In this document: positions 31,846-42,600 of the stretch, one piece after another | Layout of the letters: each line of letters starts with the position of its first letter | Numbering within the stretch: the stretch's first letter is position 1 | Source of the DNA: Ramazzottius varieornatus | Taxonomy: Eukaryota; Tardigrada; Eutardigrada; Parachela; Ramazzottiidae | DNA length: 64,000 nucleotides | Direction: 5' to 3' | Assembly (NCBI GenBank): GCA_001949185.1 | Contig: BDGG01000001.1 | Span: 7,030,325-7,094,324 of the forward strand | The notes under the pieces: generated by a model | What the model saw: only the letters and a program-made list of their open reading frames with translations | Databases searched by the model: none | What the model was told of the DNA's origin: nothing | Position numbers and translations under genes: made by a program

Positions 31846-34542
31846 TACGAGGGAAGGGTTGTTGAGTTAGCCGCCCCATGCTGCGGTTGTTGAGTTAGCC
31901 ACCCTTGCGGTATGTGGTGGAGCACAGGCGGTGCTATAGCCTTGAGTCGTGGTATAAGTAATAGCGCCTTTTCAAACTGCGGTGTAGTGGACACCATACC
32001 GTCAAATACACAGTACGTAGGTTTTGACATCTTCGTGACTGCACTATCCATCGCACAACCAGCTCATTACACTTCCCTAAAATCTTATTCAATACAACAA
32101 ATAATATCGAGGTCGGAATACTGATTAAGAGGCGAAACAGCGGAACCCGCTTCAAATCATAGGGTCGATTATCCCTCAACCTATCTTTTGTTTCTTTGCA
32201 ACACGCGTCCGTCTTGGTGGAAATTCTTGGGCAATGTCTTCTGGCTCGTGACTCGATGATGCTTTTCGCTTCGTCAAGTTGAGCTTTCTGACCGCTACGC
32301 TCTCTCCAGCTTTATGCAAAATGCTTGATGTTTCCTGAACTCCCTCTTGATTAGACTTCGACTTTCGTTTTGCAGCTTTAGAGGCGTTCTTAGCTGCTTT
32401 CACAGCAGCCCGTTTTGCGGCCTGCGCAGACTGAAAGTTGTCCTCGTTGGTCAAACCTCCAGCATCAAGGTTCAGGTGATCGTTTTTTTCTCGACGTCCT
32501 TTCTTTGGTGCGACAGTGAACAGCGGAGCTTGGAGTGAAGCAGCTAGCACGGCACCCGGAGTCACACCTCGCTGCTTTAACCTGATGAATTCCAGAATGT
32601 CGTCACGATCTTTCTGGTCAACGATATCAAGCTAAGTAGACAAGGATTCCGTGAAACGTTCAAAAATGGGCTGATAGTCTTTTGCAGCGACCTCCTTCGG
32701 GATCACACGATCACTAGGACAACGACGAATCTTTACAGTGGCACGAATTACTTCAGGACTGAATGGAAACAGTCCCGATTTTTGGAATCCGGATACGAGA
32801 TTCTGTCCAGCGTTGAAAGACTGTTGAGGGAGGCATTCTTCCGTATGAAACAACAGTTTTACCAGATGAGACAAAAGATCATCCTTCGTCACCTGAGAAT
32901 TACATCACATTAAATAATCACCACTAAATTTCACTGAAATACCACTGTTGAAATCTCACCAGTCCTCCTATCATATTGTGACGGTGCCTCAAGTATTCAG
33001 CCCACGATTTCTCGACTTGCCCAAACACGGAGATATCAAAAGGCTGCAGATGGCTCGTTTGTCCAGCAGGTAGTGCGAAGACGTAAACGATCTTGCCGGT
33101 TACTGCCTCGAATTCTTTGATGTATTTCATCAAAGTGAAATTGTTGACATGAGAAAAGTGTCCATCCACGAAATATCACATTCTATAATAAGACACAGAT
33201 GACATCATAGTATAGGAATCAGTGAACTCTACAACACGAAAAATCGCTCACTGTGTAGTGACGTAGTGCGTAACGTATTGAATACACTGTGGCTAACCTT
33301 CATTTTAGTCATTGCCGGAAATACTACCAACTTAAGGTAATTGGCGAAGTGAAGTTGATCCATGGTTCCGGAATCATTCACTCTTTGATAGCAGTGTCCA
33401 CTTGTACCATTTAGTCGAGAGCGAACGTGTCGTTTACCGGAAAAGAGTGCCATGAACGGAAGTTGAAGTCGAGCGGCGTTACCACATGGTAGTATAGTCA
33501 CCAGTTCTTTCTCCGTTCCATCAAATTGGGAATAAATTTGACGCATTCTTTTTCGTCCTACCACCCTGTCGAACATTTCTGCAGTATTAAAGGCTGACTC
33601 GTTCAGATTCCACACTTGTTCTGGTTCGTCGAGGAAGTCTCGGTGGAAAAGTAACTCCGTCAGCTTGCTGATGTATTTGTCCGCTAGTTCATGTGTCCAT
33701 TCGCGGTCTTTCTGTCGGTTATTTGCGTGGTTTACTCGTATGGACAACGTGGGATGTCGCTGCAGAAATCGACGGAAATGTTGATCGTTGAAGGCTGTGT
33801 GCTTTAGGCCTAAAACATGTTGAGATTAAAATACGATCGACGTAAGCAAGATCGGAAGACAAATTACGAGAATAAATAATTCCACGCACCAAGTCGCTTA
33901 TTCATCTCCACGATTGCTGCCGCGCAGTGCTGTCGATTTAGCGGAATTCCCGTATCAGAGCAAGCCAGCAAAAAGTCAGCAAGAGCTTCTTCTTGATGAG
34001 GTATTTTCGGCTGCTTTCCGTGAGGCCCAAGATGCCGATTGATCAGCCGATTACTCAGCGTCCGTCGATTGACTCCGTACAGCATTGCTGATTTCCGCTC
34101 ACTCCATCCCAGTTTGTGCACGGCATGAGATGCTGCCTCCAATGTAAGTTAAGCATGAGCTCCTGTTGCAGTCTTCAGCTGGGGAGATGTCATTTTTGAC
34201 TTACGGTGAAAATACAAAAAGTGCAGCAAAAGGAATTTGGCCCTGTCGTATAAAATCAAGTCACGTCGTCAACTAAATTTACGCTGCGAGCGCCTCTAGT
34301 GGTCTCGAGTTCATTTCTGGTCCAGGCTCTGTAACATGGGATTCAAGCGTTCTAAAATGTGAAGATCGGTAGTCTTCCAGAACCCAACTTCGGTTACACA
34401 TAGTATTATCCGGCAGCCCCTCATTTTCTCTATCGATCCATCCGAAATAATTTGGGTGTTAGTCACAGATAAGAGGCGAAAATATGTGGCTAACTGAACA
34501 ACCTCGACATAGGCCGGCTAACTCAACAACCTTTCCCTCGTA
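31846..34542. mobile_element. Complete pogo/jerky-type DNA transposon with TIRs and TA duplication
   Basis: The element spans 31848-34540 (2693 bases) between TA dinucleotides at 31846-31847 and 34541-34542. The left end starts CGAGGGAAGGGTTGTTGAGT; the right end, reverse-complemented, starts CGAGGGAAAGGTTGTTGAGT. A 16-base motif GGTTGTTGAGTTAGCC occurs twice on the left (31857-31872, 31885-31900) and twice, inverted, on the right (34516-34531, and 34488-34503 with one change). All offsets from the ends are identical (9 and 37 bases). It encodes one minus-strand transposase (32176-34142). Confidence 0.92.
32176..34142 (-). pseudogene. pogo/jerky-type DDE transposase, lightly disabled
   Basis: Exons on the minus strand: about 34142-33890, 33809-33298, 33182-32960 and 32892-32176. 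The first gives a psq-type HTH (SERKSAMLYGVNRRTLSNRL) and GKQPKIPHQEE. The second gives HFRRFLQRHPTLSIR, VWNLNESAFNTAEMFDR and PFMALFSGKRH. The third gives DGHFSHVNNFTLMKYI and SHLQPFDISVFGQVEKSW. The last has GFQKSGLFPFSPEVI. The introns are consistent in phase. Three defects are visible: the first catalytic Asp of family NLDE is Asn; one extra base at about 33170 breaks the frame just before DGH; and an in-frame TAG at 32632-32634 interrupts the C-terminus, which continues open to 32176 in the same frame. No ATG is found for the first exon. Confidence 0.85.
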
Positions 34543-36974
34543 GCCCCAACTTTCCTCTTTCAAAAAGTACTGGACATCCCGAATCGAACTACCGATGTCC
34601 AAACACCGATCACAAAGTCTCACAAATAGCGCATCTGATCTAGTATCGGACGCGCTAGAGTTTGCGTGAAATGGGTGATGCTGGATTTTAGCAGACTTGA
34701 ATCCGAACAAAAACAGTTAATGCTCGGTCGGACGACGACTCTCACCCAAACAATTTCTTCTCGGCAACCAATGGTACTTTCAAAGGATTCGTTTTTGGTT
34801 GATTCTAGTAGTTTATTGGCAGGGCTTTCACCCGTAGCTTAAAAGTTAGGCCCTGAAGCTCTCATGGTGAATTTTCCGACAACTGAAAAATCAGTGGTGA
34901 CAACCTTCCTTGAACGGGCTGTACATGCAATCGCTGCGGGCAACGGCGGCGGTTTGAATTATTCAAAGTGGCTATACTTTCCACTGTGGTATGTATCACC
35001 AGAGTCCATATGCTCTCCAGTCCTCCAGCATCGATTGCAAGAACGGCGAAACAGAATCAGCTGTTTGGGAAACTTCTAGCACGGCTAAGCGAACACCCGG
35101 AAACACCCGAGTTCTGATTGGTTCAGGTGCATGCACTCACCCGCCTATCGGCTGCAGGGTGGTGCATGACGGTCTCCGTATTACATATTAAGGCGCGACA
35201 AGCACATGCATTCCTAGGTGCTCGCTTGCCATTTATGAGCAGGAACGAGGGCATCGATGTGACGATGTTTCTGTCGTTTGCTGCAATCGGCTTTAAGACT
35301 ATGTTTCCACACTTCTGATATCGCCCTTCTGTACAGCTGGAGGACTATAGAGAATATATGGACTCTGGTATCACTCTGCTAGTACTGCACTGTGGCGTGT
35401 TTAAGGAAGCTGCTCGAAAGTAAGCCTTCAGCTATCGCGGACCATCACATGATCACATCCGGTTTCCTTTATGTGAAAGCAGGCTATGCATTTGTGTGTC
35501 GGTACAGTCGCAACAGGTGCCGGCAGCAATATATTCAACGATATTTTTGCTCACCTGAAGAGGCTGTGAACCGTCAGTTAGCTGGGACTCTTTGCGGACT
35601 TCGTACCAATTAAAGAACTGACCGGATAGTCGGGTCAACGTGAATAACGTGGTCGATGTATGTATTAGTCAGTTGATCGCTACGACACCAAGCTAAAGTG
35701 GAAACGTGTCACGTCTTCATTGAAGACAATAATCTACACTAAAAAAAATGAGGAAGCTCTATTGGCACTTGCTGCTTGAAGAACTGAAAAGAACGTGATT
35801 CGCCAGGCACTTCGGCCACCTTCCTTCCGACAGCTTCAAACAACTTCGTCGCGCAAGGTCTCCATGGTCCTAGGGTCTCCAGTCTGACAGGATAGAACCG
35901 CAACTGGCTTCCAATATCCCGGTACTTCGTTATCTTTCTCTTTTCGGCTGCGTCTGCGGCGAATCCGGCTTTAGACGTGGACAAGTGGAAGCTGTTCGTA
36001 CAACCAGCAGGGGTTTTTCAATCCACCGGGTGGCAAAAGCGCCAAATTTACAGTCCTCGTTTCAGACATTACAGCGGCGGAAGAATGATTTGTTACTCCT
36101 CGAAGCCAGGTTTTCAAAAGCTTTTCCTGACTTTAAACTCATCTTTCTTAATCGGCTTATCCGCCCATACTAGTAAGTAGTTAGTCACTTTCGCCAGTTT
36201 TATGGAGGATGATTCACACCGCTGCCGCAGAAGACTGTGAAAAAAGAAACGACCTCCTCGAAAGCACATTTAACACCCTCTTCGAGGGCAAATTTTCCTG
36301 CTCGCCGGATGACAATCTGAATTCTCGAGCAGGTGATGGCTTGTTGGAAAAAGGTTCAGTTATAAGAGGGGTTGATGCAAGTTTCCCGCCCTGGTTCGCA
36401 CAGTTTTGTCGGTGTCGTGTATGGTACTAGTATCAGGACTTGGTAGTTTGAGAACATCGTAAAGTGTTTCACTTTCACTTTCACTCGTACAAAAAGTTAA
36501 GCTGGCAATAGCTCAGCTCAGACCTGGCGTTCAGCCTAACTAGCGTGTGACAAAAGTTGAGTGACTTTGCCCAAATGGAGGCACTCTTGATTCGGATGCG
36601 ACGCGAATCCGAATGCTCCCTTTATTGAGCAGGGAACCAGTACAGGAAATCTAGGGTGGGCGGGTGGACGAGAGGTATTCTCGTGTCACGAATGAAATGA
36701 AAACGAATGAAATGAAGTTTGCTCATCGGCAAGAAACGTCATCGAGAAGAATGTAGGCCATGTTGAACAGAGAGGAGGACGTACAGATAAGGAGCCCAAT
36801 ATCGAGAACGAAAGGCCAAATGAAGGAAGTAACGATGCGAAACAGCGTGAGCTCAAGCGAGCAGGAAACAAGGTGTGGTGTCATGGGGAAAGCAGTGGGC
36901 AGCACAGTTAACCAAAACTAAACTCGATTCAATTTCGATTAACGGAAGTTCCGTTTATATAAATAAACGAACCA
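34543..36974. other. Intergenic, no gene recognised
   Basis: Only unconvincing ORFs. A short TTTCAC microsatellite lies at about 36466-36484. Confidence 0.4.
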
Positions 36975-37094
36975 ATCGGCATCGAAATTTATTTATCGGC
37001 ATCGAAATTTATTTATCGGCATCGAAATTTATTTATCGGCATCGAAATTTATTTATCGGCATCGAAATTTATTTATCGGCATCGAAATATAAAT
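36975..37094. repeat. 20-base tandem repeat, six units
   Basis: The unit ATCGGCATCGAAATTTATTT repeats five times exactly from 36975, then once with changes. As the unit is not a multiple of three it would not keep a reading frame, so it is a minisatellite and not a protein repeat. Confidence 0.95.
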
Positions 37095-37168
37095 TTAAGC
37101 CCCCGTCCTGTAGCTAGGCTTTACTCCAGTCCATCCATTCATGCTCTGATCGAATCACCGTAGACCCA

Positions 37169-38297
37169 CCGCCGTCCAGTGCTGTATTTAGTTTCAGTCT
37201 CGAACTCAGTTACAGTTTCAGTCCGACAAGAATATTTTAGTCCAGAGCTGCGCAGTTTCAGTTCGGAGCTTCAAGCAATCGAATTTTAGTCCCGACCATT
37301 TTAGTTTCCGACTTTTAAGACAAACTTCAGTCTCTCGAATTCGAGTTTTAGTCAAAAAATTTAGTTTCAGTCCCAACCAATTTAGTTTTAGTTTTTTTAA
37401 AATGGTTTTAGTCTTCCATATTCCACATTTAGTCCCGACATGGAGATTTTAGCTAGAACTAGTTTTGTTCCAGTCTTTTGAATTTGAGCTCGGAAACGAG
37501 TGTTGTCACCCACTAAATCCCAAACTACAGTGCTATGATACAATGTGCACCCTGACTGTTACATTTTGGAAAAAGGCACCGACTTTCTTCCAGCAGGCCA
37601 TGTTTCTAACCGACAACAAAGTTCACTCACTATGCTATTCTCGACACGACGACTTGACAAGAATTCCGCAGTTGGGTCTGAATCTCACATTTCATAAAAA
37701 CTCTCGCGGTTCAGTCATCAGGTCCCGGGGACTGTATTTTATGGGTATTTCACGTGACTGCGCAAACTTTCGCGGAATACAGTAGCTCGTTCAAAAAGTT
37801 GAAAAAATCTCAAAAATGTCCTTGTCCTGCAGTAACCGATTTACAGTGCTGTTGCAGTGGATGCTATTAAAGTGGAGGCACCGATCCAGGAATGGCCTCA
37901 GCGACGGTATGAGAACTCCTACCAAAGAACTCATAACCGCCCGGAGGACCGTGGCCAGGCGGGTGAACCCATCTTCGCACCGGACACTGCGGTCTTGACG
38001 TTCTGATTTTTTTCTCAGGTTTCGCATTTTAGTCTCTGGCTTTTGAATTTTCGTCCCGGTATGTTAGTTTCACCCTCAGAAATTTCAGTTTTGGTCCCAG
38101 CCTTGGCACTATAGCCTCCTGATTCTGAATTATTGTTTCAGCATTTCAGTTATCGTCTCAGCTTTTCCATTCTGGTCTTTGCCTCTCAGCTTTCGTCCCG
38201 CATTTCCGTTTCACTCTCGATTTTAGTCCCGGGACTGAAAGAAATAACCAAATCTGTTTTCCTCTAGACGGTTACTGAATACAACACTGCCGCCGTC
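37169..38297. mobile_element. hAT-type non-autonomous element with perfect 8-bp TSD
   Basis: The element spans 37177-38289 (1113 bases) and is flanked by CCGCCGTC on both sides (37169-37176, 38290-38297). TIRs are CAGTGCTGTATTTAGT on the left and, reverse-complemented, CAGTGTTGTATTCAGT on the right. The interior is dominated by repeated TTTTAGTCCCGA/TTTCAGTC words near both ends, probably sub-terminal repeats. No transposase. Confidence 0.92.
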
Positions 38298-39604
38298 GCC
38301 CCGAAACAGGGTGCCGTTGAAGGTAGTACCCCTACCCATCCGACTACTGCAGTTGGGCATTTGAATCCGACGATCTGAAGTCTAGCATCGTTGACCTGCT
38401 CGTTTGTGCTGGGTGTGCTGCAGGCGAAGACAACTGCAAGGTAAATCCCCCATGAGCGACATATTTCGACGGATTTCTCTCAATGAATTAAACCTATCGC
38501 AGGGTACAGCTGCAGTGTACCGGTAGCTTATGAAGCAACGTTGCAAGCGACAGCGGTAGACCTTTATTCTGCCTAAACAGAACAGCGCTACATTCTAGCT
38601 AATTCGGTATCGGGCTGGTTTTAAAGTGTGATGTGACCAATTGCTCACTGCCTGTGCTCTGCGAGTATAATTGAGAGCTCTTAGGCTGCTTATACGCGGA
38701 GCGGTAGGTTTTGACATAGTGCGATTATGGCGGAAAGCGAATAAACTGCACAGTGCAGACAACAGACAAGTTTGCGAGTACATTCAAAATAGCACGGTAT
38801 AAATATTATACAAAAGCAAAGACTTGAAAAGTGTGTTTTAGCGTTTCGTCAGGTGTTTTGGCGGGTAGCACAGTTTGTGACTGGCTAACCCGATTTTATC
38901 TGAATATGCGCAAAAGGTGTTTGACTTCCTCCCTTCATGGTGGGCATTTTGGACTGTCGAACTAGGGCGTAGCACCTGTGAAATGCAGGCACTGATGTTC
39001 AATCAAGTTGTGTCTTTTGGGTGGGTCGCTAGATCTAGACGAAATCTCACCGATGTTGGATCTTCCATCACGTCAATTGCTTCTAAAACCAAATTGGTCG
39101 ACGCGGTGTCTCAGCTGGCTAATCTGCTACTGCTAAAAATACGTGTCGAGCTTGATATGCCGACAGCCATTTGACCGCGGGCTCGTGCTGCTCGTTGCTG
39201 CAGAATATTGGAACGTTGTTTTGCGCAAACTACTTCTCGCTGCAAGATGCCGCATTTGTCAGATTCACACTCTGCACCGCGATGAAGTTATCCACTCGTC
39301 CTTATGAAGTGATTTACAACCGCGCTGGGGGAATAAATCCATAACTGCTCTCCGATGTTTGGCCCTATTCGAAAACACCTGGTAGGTCAGGCAAGTACCG
39401 AGTGGGCGAACTACGTGGTAAATTTAGCCAGGATATTCGCAAGAAAATTCGTGTTTTAGCGGAAAAGGGAGCACAGCGACAAGCTAGCGCGGTCTGATGA
39501 ACGCGATCCTTCGCTACTCAAGCCGCTAGCTGATGTTAGTCTGGTCGACGCAGCGAGCGGTAGGTCTGCTATATCTGTCAACGTTGCGTAGTCGTTCGTA
39601 TTGA
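38298..39604. other. Region upstream of the TRPA gene
   Basis: The TRPA gene's first exon(s), 5' UTR and promoter should lie here, but I could not place them. No other gene seen. Confidence 0.4.
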
Positions 39605-39635
39605 ATCACATCTGATGACAAATCATTTGCGATAG

Positions 39636-42600
39636 CGGGGCTTGAAGACCAAGAGTCGGACAACTTCAAGGCCGACAAAAACAGCCGTCCCTTCAGACAC
39701 TTCAAGGAGCAGAATGGAAAGCTACAAGGACGTTTTTCCCCAGACGGCATAACTAAGAATGCCAGATTTAACGACGTTCTAGCCAGTTTTACGCCGGACT
39801 ACGTCACACATCTGCTGCCACGATCCACAACGGCATACCCCCTCCATTACGCAGTCCGAAATTTCAATACACCACTTTTAGAGGTATGAGGGTACAACTT
39901 CACCTTCTGCGCTACATCCGGCAGTACGCCGCGTAGTACCGCCGGTGCGATCATGCTTCCTTCGTACTGCAGAGTTTGCTGAAAAATGAAGAATGGGTAA
40001 AAAGCATCGACTGCCGGGGATCCGAACGGAGAGGGGAAACGCCGTTGCACGTGGTACGGGTATTATGACAGTTTTTCGGACATATACTGCAGCATGTCTT
40101 GCTGTAGTTTGCACAAGTTACTTCCTTGCACTCGTAATCTAGGCGGCTGAAGTCAACAATTTGGATGCGTTGAAGATCTTGCTGGCCCATGGCGCAAATC
40201 CTCTCATTCGTCAGACAGACTATCAAGGTCTACAGGTCGTCCATGTTGCTGCCGCTTGTGGTGTGTGAGCTTTTCAAACCTAATATTTTAAAGACGCATT
40301 CGAGTCTGCAAAACGTCAGAAGGATATATCTCCGTGGTTCCGCATGTTTTAGCGGCGTACGAAGTGCTGAAGTATATGGTCGTGGACCTCGTGTTTTACG
40401 GTATGTACCATAAAACTGTCGCGTACTCATACTCTCAATACAACCCTCTCCATGGTCAATCTGGATCGTTTGGCTGCAGCAAGCGTCGCTTTCACCCAAG
40501 CAACCGATCTGGAAGGAGGTACTGCAGTACAATGGGCGGTATTCTCCGCCAATATCCGTTGTGTCAGACTGCTGCTGGAAAGAGGATGCGCTATCGACCG
40601 GCAGTCCACCAAGGTTAGAACCAAGGACGATACAGCTCCCATTGGCTCTATGGCATTGTGATGGACTTTCTTTGATTGTTTTTGTTCTTAGGGATGGAAA
40701 TCAACACCGGTACATTCGGCATGTATCGGAGGCTCACTGGAGATGCTCAAGCTGATGGCCAATATCCGTCCGGAAGAGTTCCGCCACGCGCTGAAAATAA
40801 AGGACGCGGAGGGTTCGACACCTCTCCACCGAGCTTGTATCCTAGATCGTGGCGACCTTGTAGAATTCCTGCTGGACCATGGAGCGTCTCCATATGAGTT
40901 AGACAATGAGAGCCGATCAGTGATCATTCTGTCTGCTATACGGGAAGCATGGCAGTCTGCCGCGATATGTCTGAAATGGGGCGTGGATCCATTGGTTTGT
41001 GACCGGAAGTATCAGCGCCATGTGGGACATCATGCGGCCATGGCGGGCTCGGACCCGACCAGCTGTCCCCCTCTGATCAGGATAATCGATGCGGTCAGTT
41101 ATTCGTCGACTCGCGTGCTGCGATTATCGCCGACATGCCAATGTTCGCATTTTTGCAGAATCCGAAGCTGAGGAAAAAGTTAGACGCGGAAGACATGTTC
41201 GGGTACACTTGCTTGCAGTATGCTGCGGGGTAAGTTGTTGAAGCATAGAACAGCAACAACGCTTCAGGGTGAATTTTGGCTGCTCAACAGTCCAAGAATG
41301 AATTAATGTCCCGCAATAAATTTTTGCGCTGGAAGGTATAGCCTGATGAGAAGTAATTACTTTCCTTGGAGGTATGGACATGTTGCCACGTTTGTCGGAC
41401 TTCTGCAGACTGGCGCCGACATATCCGTCCGAAACCAGAAGGACAAAACGGCGCTACACTACGCCGCCAAGTACGTTCATGGCGCCTGCTTAGTCTTCGG
41501 AATGGCGCCTATACAGTCTTCTTGCGATTCCTCATTCGGATCTTTGTGTTTTCTAGATACGGTCAGTTAGAGATTGTTCGGACCATACTCGACAGACCAG
41601 ATGGCTTGGCAATTCTAAATTATTTTGATCATCGAGGTACTCAATTTCCCCCCGACATAGTACCTCGTTTGCATGCGCCACCTGCTGAAGTACCCTTGCT
41701 TTTGTAGATCGAACGGCTTTGCATCTGGCCTGTTCGTACGGCCATTTCGAGATTGTGGAGCTCCTGCTCTTCAAAGGATCTTTTCCTTTTCGGTAAAAAC
41801 TTTGCTCCATGGTTAACGATCGCTCGAACTTCAAAGCAATCACGTGCACCATGCCAAACTACCCATATTTGCAGGAACGATCTAGGAAAAACGCCGTTTC
41901 ACGTGGCTGCTTCCAAGAACCACAAAACAATTCTTGAGTCTATCGTAACTTACTTTGCGCTGGTTCTCAATGCAAAAGACAAAGATGGGGTGAGTTCGAC
42001 ACATAATCGAGCTAGAATTCCTGAGTGTCAGCCTCAACGACATGTAGTAGCTTCTACCGGCAGAACACAGCCCTACACGACGCAGCGGCGAACGATGCTG
42101 GTGAGGCTGTACGGTATCTCCTGTCCCTCGACGCGAAAATTACACAGAATGCCGACAACCAAACACCCATGGATTTGGCTGTCGCAAACAGTAACGAGAA
42201 TGCAGCCATAGCCTTTATCACCAGTCCGCAATGGAAGCAAACTGTGATGACACCGTCTGTGAAATATGGCAACGTAGTCCTTGGACTCATCTCCCATCTA
42301 CCGGATGTGATGAGCGTAAGTCATCCACAACCTGCACAATTTGAGCTCCGTATTTGGGAGGTCGAGAGCCGAAACGTGCGAGAGCGTTATTTCAGAGAGC
42401 GCACGCCTGTAGCCGGTAACAATGGTTACGTGCGCCACTTGAGATGACGATCTTGTAAGTTTCGTTTGCCTACCTCGCGCCCATGTTGTGTTGGAATTGT
42501 AGCTATGCCTGGACCGATGCGTCACGAAAACCTACGACTCCGCGAAGCCAGACGATTTCCAGGCAAGACTCGCGTTAACGCTGTTCTTCGCAAATAATTT

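Noticed and set aside
35739-36430. Several 60-80-codon ORFs on both strands
   Set aside because: No splice-consistent joining and no motif; they may be an old repeat but cannot be supported.
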